NCBI GenBank assembly: GCA_003152995.1
Contig: PMBR01000127.1
Coordinates: forward strand, 2,106-45,433
Direction: 5' to 3'
From: Chloroflexota bacterium
Lineage (GTDB): Bacteria > Chloroflexota > Limnocylindria > Limnocylindrales > CSP1-4
Length of the DNA: 43,328 bases
Position 1 is the stretch's first letter; each line of letters opens with the position of its first letter. Below are positions 19,105 to 26,737 of this stretch, piece by piece. The position numbers and the translations under genes are program-made. The notes under the pieces were generated by a model. The model saw nothing but the letters and a program-made list of their open reading frames with translations. It had not been told where the DNA came from and made no database searches.

Positions 19105-20934
19105 ATGCGGCAAGGCGATCCCGCCGCCCGCCCCAATGACCCACCGAAGGTTTCGGTCGGTCGGGCATCCAGGTCGCGGCGTTCGCGCCGCACGGGTCTC
19201 CTTCTGATCGCTTCGACGGTGCTGGCCTGGCTGGTGATCGTCCCGGCGACGCCGCGCCCGGTGGCAGCGGCCGGCGATCCAGTAATCGCCGCCGCAGGAG
19301 ACATCGCCTGCGACCCGGCGGACGCCCATTTCAACGGCTCCACAAGCTCCTTATGCCAGCAGAGGGCGACCGCGAACCTGCTCGCAAACGGCAACTTCGC
19401 CGCGGTGCTGTCGTTGGGCGACAACCAGTACTACTGCGGAAGCCTGGCCGCGTATCAGCAGTCGTACGACCTGAGCTGGGGCCGGGTGAAGGCCATCACC
19501 CACCCCGTGGTCGGCAATCACGAGTACCTGACCCACGGAGGAACCACTCCTTCGACGGGCTGCGACACGACCAACAACAACGCCGCCGGCTATTTTGCCT
19601 ACTTCGGGTCGGCCGCAGGTCCCCAGGGAAAGGGCTACTACAGCTTCAACGTCGGCGCGTGGCACCTCATCGCGCTCAATACCAACTGCAGCAGCGTCGG
19701 AGGCTGTTCTACCTCTTCCCCCCAGGGCAAGTGGCTGGCTGCGGACCTCGCCGCCCACGCCAATCAGTGCACGCTGGCCTACTGGCACATCCCGCTGTTC
19801 AGTTCGGGCGGCCGGGCCAACAACAACAGCTCAGGTTTCTGGCAGCTGCTGTACGCCGCGCACGCCGACATCGTGCTGGACGGCCACGACCACCTCTACG
19901 AGCGCTTCGCGCCTCAGACCCCGGCCGGAGTAGCCGATCCGACGAAGGGCATACTGGAGATCACGGTGGGCACCGGCGGCGCGGACCACACTTCCGTAAC
20001 CACTGTCGCTGCCAACAGCGTCGTTCGGAATTCGACCACTTTCGGCGTTCTGGCGCTGACGCTGCACGCGGGCAGCTACGCCTGGGCGTTCAAGCCGACA
20101 GCGGGGACCTTCACCGACAGCGGCTCGGCCACGTGCCATAGTGCGACCGCCGCCCCGACGCCGACTCCGACCGCCGCCCCCACGGCTACCCCGACCGCTA
20201 CGCCGGTGGCAACGGCCACGCCCGCCCCCGCCACGACGACATTCGCTCCCGCCGCAGACAGCTACGTGGACGCGTCCGCGCCTACCACCACGCACGGCAC
20301 CGCGACGGCTTTGCGCGTCGACGCATCGCCGGTCGTGCGGTCCCTCCTTCGGTTCAACGTGACCGGCCTGACCGGGACCCTGACCAGAGCGACCCTTCGC
20401 GTCTGGGCCACCAGCGCCCAAGCGACCGGCTACGACGCCTATTCGGTGGCGGATAACACGTGGGTCGAAACCACGGTCGACGACGCCAACGCGCCGCCTT
20501 TCGGTGTCAAGCTCGGCAGTTCCGGCGCAGTTGCCGCCGGCACCTGGACCAGCGTGGACGTCACTTCCGACGTCACCGGCGACGGGACCTACAGCCTCGG
20601 CCTATCGACTACCAACAGCACGGCGCTGGCACTCTCGTCGCGTGAGGGCACCAACCCACCTCAGCTGGTGATAACGACGACAGGTGGCGCGGCCGTGCTC
20701 CCGCCCGTGCCCCCAAGCCGTCCCAACCCGCCCAACCCGATACTTCCCGCTCTGTATCTTCTGATCCCGGTTATGGTCCCGAGTCTTCTGGCCGTGGACC
20801 GGCTGACCGGCCGGCGATTCCTGGGCGGCCCGCGAAAGGGAAACGGCACGCCGGCGCCGGGGCTCCTGGCGCTCGCCCAGATGGCATTCTCGCGTCGAAG
20901 TCTGGCCCGTCGGGCTCTCGGGCTCAAGACCTGA
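19105..20934 (+). CDS. Secreted metallophosphoesterase with DNRLRE-type domain and C-terminal TM
   Basis: 609 residues from the ATG at 19105 (GAGGG nine nt upstream). The signal peptide ends near residue 56. The calcineurin-like domain has all the metal motifs: GDIACD (65-70), LGDNQYY (104-110), GNHEY (137-141), YWHIPLF and DGHDHLYERF. The intervening spacing is like purple-acid-phosphatase-type extracellular enzymes. A Thr/Pro/Ala linker (PTPTPTAAPTATPTATPV) leads to a jelly-roll domain of about 150 residues (FAPAADSYVDASAP..., SLLRFNVTGL, TWVETTVDDAN) of the DNRLRE/CBM96 type, a possible glycan-binding module. A transmembrane helix (YLLIPVMVPSLLAV) and basic tail retain it on the surface. 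Confidence 0.9.
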   Translation: MRQGDPAARPNDPPKVSVGRASRSRRSRRTGLLLIASTVLAWLVIVPATPRPVAAAGDPVIAAAGDIACDPADAHFNGSTSSLCQQRATANLLANGNFAAVLSLGDNQYYCGSLAAYQQSYDLSWGRVKAITHPVVGNHEYLTHGGTTPSTGCDTTNNNAAGYFAYFGSAAGPQGKGYYSFNVGAWHLIALNTNCSSVGGCSTSSPQGKWLAADLAAHANQCTLAYWHIPLFSSGGRANNNSSGFWQLLYAAHADIVLDGHDHLYERFAPQTPAGVADPTKGILEITVGTGGADHTSVTTVAANSVVRNSTTFGVLALTLHAGSYAWAFKPTAGTFTDSGSATCHSATAAPTPTPTAAPTATPTATPVATATPAPATTTFAPAADSYVDASAPTTTHGTATALRVDASPVVRSLLRFNVTGLTGTLTRATLRVWATSAQATGYDAYSVADNTWVETTVDDANAPPFGVKLGSSGAVAAGTWTSVDVTSDVTGDGTYSLGLSTTNSTALALSSREGTNPPQLVITTTGGAAVLPPVPPSRPNPPNPILPALYLLIPVMVPSLLAVDRLTGRRFLGGPRKGNGTPAPGLLALAQMAFSRRSLARRALGLKT

Positions 20935-20989
20935 TCGACCGCGCCGGGGTGGCGTATCTCCGCGGCGCCATATCCCGGCGTGCGGACGC

Positions 20990-21031
20990 GTAACCAGTTC
21001 GAAAGGCTCACCGGCCGAAAGTGCCGGCATG
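20990..21031 (+). promoter_or_regulatory. Conserved 42-bp element, copy A (upstream of gtrA-like gene)
   Basis: Begins GTAACC and ends at the ATG (21029-21031) of the GtrA-like gene. Aligned without gaps to copies at 23576 and 25832, 22 of the 39 columns before the ATG are identical in all three: TAA-N-C, TTCGA-N-AG, CCGG-N2-GAA-N2-T. GAANNT sits 6 nt before the ATG, in the place of a -10 hexamer. The downstream gene has no ribosome binding site, consistent with a leaderless start. Promoter function is inference. Confidence 0.6.
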
Positions 21032-21556
21032 AACGACAACCGCGCTCCTCATGGCCTCCGCCCGGGCGCGTCCGGGCCGCTCGCACATCTATCCAGAGCC
21101 GCCACGAAGCAGATCGGCAGCTTCGCGGCCATCGGCGTCGTGTCCACGGCGGCCTACGTCGGGCTGTATGCCGCGCTGCGAAACCTCCTGCCGGCGGCCG
21201 CCGCCAACGTCGTGGCGCTCGTGATCACGGCTGTGGCAAACACCGCTGCGAACCGGCGCCTGACTTTCGACGTTCGAGGTCGCGACGGCCTCGCCCGTCA
21301 CCACGTCGCGGGTCTGGTCGCCCTGGCCGTGGCCCTGGTCATGACCTCGGCGTCGCTCGCCACGCTCGGCGTCGTCGCTCCGCGGCACGGCCGTGTGACG
21401 GAGATAACCGTCCTCGTCGCCGCGAACGCGGCCGCGACGCTCGTTCGTTTCCTGTTGCTCCGCCTCGCCATCGAGCGGGCTTCGGGCGTCCGCCGGCCGG
21501 CCGAACCGGCCCCTGCATTCGCTACTCTCTCAACGTCGGAAAGGACACGAGGATGA
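21029..21556 (+). CDS. GtrA-family membrane protein
   Basis: 175 residues. Four predicted transmembrane helices begin with IGSFAAIGVVSTAAYVGLYA, followed by the family-typical NVVALVITAVANTAANRRLTF. A poorly conserved 28-residue N-terminus precedes them. GtrA proteins act with membrane glycosyltransferases and are thought to help present or flip polyprenyl-phosphate sugars. The stop overlaps the start of the GT39 gene (ATGA), so the pair is made together; it parallels the GtrA and GT39 domains fused in the 1187-residue protein nearby. The start codon is the last codon of the conserved 42-bp element. Confidence 0.88.
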   Translation: MNDNRAPHGLRPGASGPLAHLSRAATKQIGSFAAIGVVSTAAYVGLYAALRNLLPAAAANVVALVITAVANTAANRRLTFDVRGRDGLARHHVAGLVALAVALVMTSASLATLGVVAPRHGRVTEITVLVAANAAATLVRFLLLRLAIERASGVRRPAEPAPAFATLSTSERTRG

Positions 21557-23535
21557 CCGCCATCGCCAGACCAGCATTCATGCCGCGCATCCGGCCGGCG
21601 GAAGGCCTCCGCAGTTTTGTCCGCGGCAACATCGACGAAGCCGTCTGGGTTCGCCCGGTCTTCTTCGGAGTCCTGACCCTCGCGGCCGTGCTGTACCTGT
21701 GGAATCTGACGGTCAGCGGCTATGCCAATACGTACTACTCGGCAGCCGCCCTTGCCGGCTCGCAGAGCTGGTCGGCCTGGTTCTTCGGCAGCTTCGACGC
21801 TTCCAACTTCATCACCGTCGACAAGCCGCCGCTCTCCACGATGGTCATGGGCCTCTCGGTCCGGATCTTCGGCCTGAGCTCGTGGAGCGTTCTCGCGCCC
21901 GAGGCGTTCGCCGGCGTGGCCACCGTCGGCGTGCTGTTCCTGGCAGTCAAGCGGTCGTTCGGCCCGGTTGCCGCGCTCATCGCCGCGGTCGTCATGGCTC
22001 TGACGCCGGCCGCAGTCCTGATCTTCCGCTTCAACAACCCCGATGCGCTGCTGACGCTTCTGCTGGTGACGGCCGCCTGGGCGCTGCTCCGCTCGCTCGA
22101 ACACGGCAGCTATCGCTGGATGACACTGGCGGCGGCGTGCGTCGGCCTGGCTTTCCTGACCAAGTACCTGCAGGCCTACCTCGTGCTGCCGGGCTTTGCG
22201 CTCGTCTTCGGTTTCGCCGCCGACACGACCCTGCGGCGCCGTCTCATCGGTCTGGTCGTGGCGTTCGCGACGGTCCTGGCGGCGAGCGGCTGGTGGGTCG
22301 CGATCGAGGAGCTCCTTCCGGCAGGCAGCAAGCCGTTCATCGGCGGCAGCACGACTGGTTCGGCCCTGGACCTGATCTTCGGCTACGACGGTCTCGGCCG
22401 AATCTTCGGCGCCAGCGGGCCCGGTGGGGGCGGTCTTGGGGCGGGCGGTTTCAGCGGCGATGTCGGCCTGCTGCGCCTCTTCAACGACCAGCTATTCGGC
22501 GAGATCGCGTGGCTCATTCCGCTCGCTCTCATATGCCTCGTCGTTGGGTTGGGGATGCGCCGCTGGGCCCATCGGACCGACGCGGGCCTGGCCGGCTACC
22601 TGCTGTGGGGCGGCTGGTTCGTCGTGACGGCGATCGTCTTCAGCTACATGTCGGGTGTCATCCACTCCTACTACGCAGTCGCACTCGCGCCGGCCATCGC
22701 CGCTCTCGTCGGCGCAGGTCTGGTGGACTTGTGGTCGCTCCGGGCGCGGGTCTGGCTCGGCGGCATTGCCGTCGGATTGGTCTGCCTTGGGTCGGCCTGG
22801 TTCGGATCGACCTTGCTCGATCGAACGCCGAGCTTCGAGCCGGGGCTCGGGGCGGCGGCGATCCTGCTCGCGGCGATCGCCCTGACCGCGCTCGTCGTCG
22901 CGTCGCTGCCGCGGCTCGCGGGCAACGTGGCCGTGAAGCGGGTTGCGGTCGGGGCCGCGGCGCTGGGCATCTGCGCCACGCTGATCGCTCCGGCCGCCTA
23001 CGCGCTCGACACTACCGGCACGGCCTACGGCGGCGGCGATCCCCATCCCGGTCCCGCGACGACCTCCGGGTTCGGCGGCGGCTTTGGTGGCGTGGGCGGC
23101 CCGGGCGGCGGCCTGTCGGCGGGTCAGACGGCGGGTCAGCCTGCCGGTTTGCCCGGCGACGGCGGCGGACTCGGCGGCAACAGCTCCGATTCGGCGCTGC
23201 TCAGCTATCTCGTTGCCAATCGGGGCGCGGCGACATGGATCGTCGCGGCCAACTCCGCCCAGGAGGCGGGTTCTATCGAGCTCGCGACGGGCCTCCCCGT
23301 CATGGCCATGGGCGGTTTCACCGGCTCGGATCCGGCGCCGACGCTGGACCAGCTCAAGAGCTACATCGCTTCGGGCAAGCTCCGGTTCGTGCTGGCCGGC
23401 GGCGGAATCGGCGGCGGGGGTGGCTTCGGCGGCTCTGGCGACAGCTCGAGCCGGACCTCGTGGGTGACGGGCACCTGCAAGCTCGTCGACTATGGAGGAT
23501 CCGCGAGCCTGTACGACTGCGCCGGCGCGGCGTAG
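21553..23535 (+). CDS. GT39/ArnT-like membrane glycosyltransferase
   Basis: 660 residues from the ATG at 21553, overlapping the gtrA-like stop; the same frame is open further upstream only as a shadow. About 11-13 transmembrane helices. The family's first luminal loop carries GYANTYYSAAALAGSQSW and the second segment ITVDKPPLSTMVMG. A Gly-rich insertion (GGGGLGAGG, then about residues 505-560 rich in GG) and a C-terminal extracytoplasmic domain with WIVAANSAQEAGSIEL are typical of actinobacterial-type members. Probable activity: transfer of a sugar from polyprenyl-phosphate to a lipid, polymer or protein on the outer face. Acceptor unknown. Confidence 0.9.
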   Translation: MTAIARPAFMPRIRPAEGLRSFVRGNIDEAVWVRPVFFGVLTLAAVLYLWNLTVSGYANTYYSAAALAGSQSWSAWFFGSFDASNFITVDKPPLSTMVMGLSVRIFGLSSWSVLAPEAFAGVATVGVLFLAVKRSFGPVAALIAAVVMALTPAAVLIFRFNNPDALLTLLLVTAAWALLRSLEHGSYRWMTLAAACVGLAFLTKYLQAYLVLPGFALVFGFAADTTLRRRLIGLVVAFATVLAASGWWVAIEELLPAGSKPFIGGSTTGSALDLIFGYDGLGRIFGASGPGGGGLGAGGFSGDVGLLRLFNDQLFGEIAWLIPLALICLVVGLGMRRWAHRTDAGLAGYLLWGGWFVVTAIVFSYMSGVIHSYYAVALAPAIAALVGAGLVDLWSLRARVWLGGIAVGLVCLGSAWFGSTLLDRTPSFEPGLGAAAILLAAIALTALVVASLPRLAGNVAVKRVAVGAAALGICATLIAPAAYALDTTGTAYGGGDPHPGPATTSGFGGGFGGVGGPGGGLSAGQTAGQPAGLPGDGGGLGGNSSDSALLSYLVANRGAATWIVAANSAQEAGSIELATGLPVMAMGGFTGSDPAPTLDQLKSYIASGKLRFVLAGGGIGGGGGFGGSGDSSSRTSWVTGTCKLVDYGGSASLYDCAGAA

Positions 23536-23575
23536 TCGGTCGACGCAGCGGCGCAGCGGCGCCAACGGGGGCGCC

Positions 23576-23617
23576 ATAACCGTTTCGACAGGAGCGCCGG
23601 CAGAACATCCCGTCATG
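23576..23617 (+). promoter_or_regulatory. Conserved 42-bp element, copy C (upstream of two-component system)
   Basis: Begins ATAACC and ends at an ATG at 23615-23617, exactly the spacing seen in copies A and B. It retains TTCGA-N-AG, CCGG-N2-GAA and the T six nt before the ATG. It lies 41 nt after the GT39 stop and 189 nt before the response-regulator start, so a message starting here would carry a leader or a short leader ORF. Confidence 0.55.
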
Positions 23618-23821
23618 CTCCTCCGTGCCGCGATCGTCGCCATCCGCGCGGTGCCGCCTCGCTCGGTCTTCCCCTTTCCGGGCGGGGCGGCGCCGGATTC
23701 CAACTTCGTTCCGACGTGGGCCGGCGGACGCACCGGCGGTACGATGAGGGGGCGGTTGCTGCCGGCCGCGGCGGGTGCCGCTCCGACATTCGGTAGGGAG
23801 ACTCGATGCGCGTGCTCGTAG
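23615..23821 (+). CDS. Possible 68-residue leader ORF before the response regulator
   Basis: Starts at the ATG that ends conserved element C and runs 16 nt into the response-regulator gene. The product (MLLRAAIVAIRAVPPRSV...) has no recognisable domain. Coding is supported only by the position of the ATG; it may be untranslated leader RNA. Confidence 0.2.
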   Translation: MLLRAAIVAIRAVPPRSVFPFPGGAAPDSNFVPTWAGGRTGGTMRGRLLPAAAGAAPTFGRETRCACS

Positions 23822-24474
23822 CCGAGGACGATCCCGGCCTGCGCGAAGTCCTGGTCCTCGGCCTCGAAGACCACGGCTATCAGGTCGACGCGGCCGAACG
23901 CGGCGACGATGCCATCGACCTTCTCAAGTTCTACGACTACGACGTCGCCGTCGTCGACTGGCGGATGCCCGGCGTGGAGGGGATCGACGTCGTCGCCTGG
24001 GCTCGCAAGCATGGCAAGCCAACGGCGATCCTGATGCTCACCGCTCGCGACGCACCGCCGGACAGGATCCGCGGCCTCGACGCGGGTGCCGACGACTACC
24101 TGGTCAAACCCTTCGACTTCGGGGAGCTTCTGGCCCGGATCCGTGCCTTGCAGCGGCGGCCGCGCGGCGTGGATGCCCCGGTAATCGTGCGCGGCTCTCT
24201 GGCCCTGGACCCTGTCCGCCGCGAAGTCACCGTCGGCGATCGACCGCTCGGGATCACCGCCACGGAGTTCAACATCCTCGAGCTGCTCATGCGGCGCTCG
24301 CCTGCGGTCGTCGACCGGAAGGCGATCGCCGAGCACGCCTGGCGCGACGAGACCGACCCGCTCGGCTCGAACGCGATCGACGTCCAGCTCAGCCGGCTGC
24401 GGGCCAAGCTTCCGGCCGCCGGGGTTCGAATCGTGACCGTCCGCGGCGCCGGCTACAGGCTGGAGGAAGCATGA
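23806..24474 (+). CDS. OmpR/PhoB-family response regulator
   Basis: 222 residues. Receiver domain 1-115 with the acidic pocket E7-D8-D9, phospho-acceptor D51 (VVDWRMPG), T79 and K101 (LVKPFD). The winged-helix DNA-binding domain (about 125-222) has ITATEFNILELLMRRSP and SNAIDVQLSRLRAKL. GTAGGGAG nine nt upstream serves as the ribosome binding site. The stop overlaps the kinase start (ATGA). The conserved 42-bp element lies upstream of this gene and of both flanking transcription units, making them candidate targets. Confidence 0.95.
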   Translation: MRVLVAEDDPGLREVLVLGLEDHGYQVDAAERGDDAIDLLKFYDYDVAVVDWRMPGVEGIDVVAWARKHGKPTAILMLTARDAPPDRIRGLDAGADDYLVKPFDFGELLARIRALQRRPRGVDAPVIVRGSLALDPVRREVTVGDRPLGITATEFNILELLMRRSPAVVDRKAIAEHAWRDETDPLGSNAIDVQLSRLRAKLPAAGVRIVTVRGAGYRLEEA

Positions 24475-25760
24475 GGACGTTCGGTCGGGGAGGCGGAAAC
24501 AGCCGCCCCCAGAGCAGCCAGGGCCCGTCCGTGGCGATGATCACCATCCGCGTGGCCATGGCCGCCAGCGCGATCGTCGGCATCGCCTATCTCGTGATCG
24601 CCGTGGTGGTCATCATCTTCGTCACCAACAACCTGACGTCGGACATCGACAACCGCCTCAACCAGGCCCTTGCCCCGGTGCCGATCCAGCCCGGCCCGGA
24701 TCAGCCATTCGGACCGGCCGGCTCGCCAAACCGACCGTTCGGGCCTCCGGTCCTGCTGTGGCGGATCAACCCGACCGGTTCGGTGGAGAGCTTCAACACC
24801 TCGAACGTCGATCTGCCGGTCGCCTACCGCAATGCCGTCGGACCGGAGACGGTCTCGATCAGCGGCGTCGACGTCCGGATCCAGGGAGCCTCTCGCGGCA
24901 CCGACTACGTCGTCGTCGGGTTGACGATGGACAACTTCACCCAGACCCAGTCGACTCTGATCGTGGCCGAGTTCGGGATCGGCTGCGCGTTGCTGATGGT
25001 CGTCTTTCTGGGCGCGGTGGCGGTCGGCCAGAGAGTCGCGCTGCCGATCGATCGAGCACGCCGCCGCCAGCTCGAATTCGCGGCCGACGCCTCGCACGAG
25101 CTGCGGACGCCTCTTTCGGTCATCGAAGCCCAAACGAGCCTGGCTCTCGCGAGAGAGCGAGATCAGGGCCGGGATTCGAACGCTTTCAAGCGGATCGACT
25201 CCGAGCTGCAGCGAACCCGCCGGCTGGTGGACGACATGCTCTGGCTGGCCCGGTTCGACTCAACTGGTGGGCAGCCCGACGCCGAACCGGTCGACCTCGG
25301 CGTACTGGCCGCTCAGGCGGCCGACCGATTCGGGGCGGTGGCGGAGGCCCGGCATCAGAAGCTGACCGTGAACGCCGCGGCGGGCGCGGAGGGGGTCATC
25401 GTGACCGCCTCGCCCGAGTGGCTCGATCGGCTTCTCGGTGTGCTGCTCGACAACGCCTGCAAGTACTCGCCGGAGGGCGGCGCCATCCAGGTCACGGTTG
25501 CCGGAGAGGGACGCCGCGTGCGCCTCACCGTCGACGATTCGGGTCCCGGAATCCCGGCCGAGGAGAGGAGCCGGGTCTTCGACCGCTTCCATCGGGTGAC
25601 GGACGCTCCCGGCGGCGCCGGCCTGGGCCTCGCCATCGCCGATGCCATCGTCCACGCCACCGGCGGCCGCTGGACGATCGCGACGTCTCCCGCCGGCGGC
25701 GCGAGCATCTCCGCCAACTGGCCCCGTTCGGTCTCAGGCCGGCGCGAAATCCGAGCCTGA
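24471..25760 (+). CDS. Membrane sensor histidine kinase
   Basis: 429 residues from the ATG overlapping the regulator stop. TM1 is about 25-53, an extracytoplasmic Pro/Gly-rich sensor region 54-160, TM2 about 163-187. The dimerisation/phospho-acceptor helix contains ASHELRTPLSV with His209. The ATPase domain has the N box LLDNACKYSPEGG (326-337), G1 DDSGPGIP (355-362), F box FDRFHR and G2 GGAGLGLAIA (381-390). There is no obvious HAMP domain between TM2 and the H box, so the coupling segment is short. The sensed signal is unknown; the setting suggests cell-envelope state. Confidence 0.94.
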   Translation: MRTFGRGGGNSRPQSSQGPSVAMITIRVAMAASAIVGIAYLVIAVVVIIFVTNNLTSDIDNRLNQALAPVPIQPGPDQPFGPAGSPNRPFGPPVLLWRINPTGSVESFNTSNVDLPVAYRNAVGPETVSISGVDVRIQGASRGTDYVVVGLTMDNFTQTQSTLIVAEFGIGCALLMVVFLGAVAVGQRVALPIDRARRRQLEFAADASHELRTPLSVIEAQTSLALARERDQGRDSNAFKRIDSELQRTRRLVDDMLWLARFDSTGGQPDAEPVDLGVLAAQAADRFGAVAEARHQKLTVNAAAGAEGVIVTASPEWLDRLLGVLLDNACKYSPEGGAIQVTVAGEGRRVRLTVDDSGPGIPAEERSRVFDRFHRVTDAPGGAGLGLAIADAIVHATGGRWTIATSPAGGASISANWPRSVSGRREIRA

Positions 25761-25831
25761 TCGGTCGGGAGTCCGGGTCGCTTGCATTCACCTGGATATG
25801 GCGACCTTGCCGGCGGGATGAGTTCGCGGCC

Positions 25832-25873
25832 GTAATCCGTTCGAAAGCATGTCCGGTCGAAGCTTCGGCCATG
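25832..25873 (+). promoter_or_regulatory. Conserved 42-bp element, copy B (upstream of DUF5666-like gene)
   Basis: Begins GTAATC and ends at an ATG (25871-25873) at the same offset as copies A and C. It keeps GTTCGAAAG and CCGG-N2-GAA-N2-T. The ATG opens a 39-codon frame whose stop overlaps the next gene's start. Confidence 0.6.
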
Positions 25874-25990
25874 ACAGCGAACCGCCGCTCCGGCGCCACC
25901 GGCCACACCTCCAGACAACGCGTGTGGCTGAGGCGTGACGGGGCCGCGGCCCGCTTTGCTTGCCCCTCGACCAAGGAGTACGACCAATGA
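25871..25990 (+). CDS. Possible 39-residue leader peptide
   Basis: The ATG is the last codon of conserved element B. The frame (MTANRRSGATGHTSRQRVW...) ends in TGA overlapping the ATG of the next gene (ATGA at 25987-25990), as expected for a translationally coupled leader peptide. It is Arg-rich and has no family match that I recognise. Without comparative data it may be only an untranslated leader. Confidence 0.3.
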   Translation: MTANRRSGATGHTSRQRVWLRRDGAAARFACPSTKEYDQ

Positions 25991-26592
25991 ACACGCCCTT
26001 CGTTGCTGCCGGCACCGGCTCGGCTGAGCCGCCCGTGTGGGCGCCCGGCCTCGAGCAAGACGCTGCCGACGAGGCCCCGGAGATCGAAGTCGTGACGGCC
26101 CCCATTTCGAGGTCCACCGCCCGCAACCGACCTCGTCGCGCCAATTCGACGAGCGCACTGCTCGTAGTCGCCGCGCTAGTCGCCTTTGGCGGAGTTGGGT
26201 TCGCCGTTGGCCATGCCACCGCCAGCGGCCAGGCTGCGGCCAGCACCCAGAACGGCAACGCTGCTGCCGGCCAGTTCGGGCCGAACGCGAGCGGTCCTCC
26301 GGACGGCGGTCTTCGCGGCGGCTTCGGGGCTGCGACGGTGACCGGAACCGTAATCAGCGTCGCAACGGATTCGATCACGGTCAAGCTGGCAAGCGGTCAG
26401 ACGGTGACCGTCGCCACGGGCTCATCGACCACGTATCACAATCAGACGGCCGGCTCGAGCACCGATCTCGCGGCGGGACAGACGGTTCAGGTGCAGACGT
26501 CGAACGGGACGAATCCCGACGCGAACGCAAGCGCCAGCCCGGGGACGCAGACCACTCGGACGGCAACCGAAGTGACGATCACATCTAAGTGA
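25987..26592 (+). CDS. Single-pass membrane protein with DUF5666-like domain
   Basis: 201 residues. AAGGAG (25974-25979) lies 7 nt before the ATG. An acidic cytoplasmic N-terminus with Arg-rich stop-transfer (about residues 42-53) is followed by one transmembrane helix (ALLVVAALVAFGGVGFAVGH). An Ala/Asn/Gln-rich tether comes next. The outer domain, ATVTGTVISVATDSITVKLA and TVTVATGSSTTYH, has the small beta-barrel pattern of DUF5666 proteins. Function unknown. It sits directly after the two-component system with its own copy of the 42-bp element, so it may be a target or accessory of that system. Confidence 0.82.
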   Translation: MNTPFVAAGTGSAEPPVWAPGLEQDAADEAPEIEVVTAPISRSTARNRPRRANSTSALLVVAALVAFGGVGFAVGHATASGQAAASTQNGNAAAGQFGPNASGPPDGGLRGGFGAATVTGTVISVATDSITVKLASGQTVTVATGSSTTYHNQTAGSSTDLAAGQTVQVQTSNGTNPDANASASPGTQTTRTATEVTITSK

Positions 26593-26601
26593 CCCACTCA
26601 T

Positions 26602-26639
26602 GCGGGCGCGGTCGGCCTGGTAGGGCCGCTCGCACCCGC
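26602..26639. terminator. Candidate hairpin terminator between convergent genes
   Basis: A 16-bp imperfect stem (arms starting GCGGG at 26602 and ending CCCGC at 26639) has a 6-nt loop. It lies 10 nt after the DUF5666-like stop and before the convergent RDD gene. No U-tract is present, so termination efficiency is uncertain. Confidence 0.45.
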
Positions 26640-26640
26640 G

Positions 26641-26699
26641 CCACCACGCGGCCCGCGGGAAAGCAGCCCGCGCTACCTCGTCCACCACGCGGCCCGCGG
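26641..26699. repeat. 18-bp direct repeat in convergent intergenic region
   Basis: CCACCACGCGGCCCGCGG occurs at 26641-26658 and again at 26682-26699 (41-bp period). It lies between the ends of two convergent genes; no function is evident. Confidence 0.7.
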
Positions 26700-26737
26700 C
26701 AGGCTTTCGGCGGCGGGCCAGCCGGCCGTCCCCGGGC

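Noticed and set aside
20990-21031. Conserved element considered as a c-di-GMP or c-di-AMP riboswitch
   Set aside because: It lacks the conserved core sequences and length of those riboswitches, and the fixed distance to the ATG fits a promoter better.
20980-21552. 191-codon N-terminal extension of the GT39 frame
   Set aside because: It overlaps the GtrA gene in another frame; the ATG at 21553 overlaps the GtrA stop and begins the conserved sequence.
22492-24336. 614-residue minus-strand frame spanning the GT39 and response-regulator genes
   Set aside because: It covers two unrelated, clearly functional plus-strand genes and their intergenic region; composition is Arg/Asp/Gly-rich shadow sequence.
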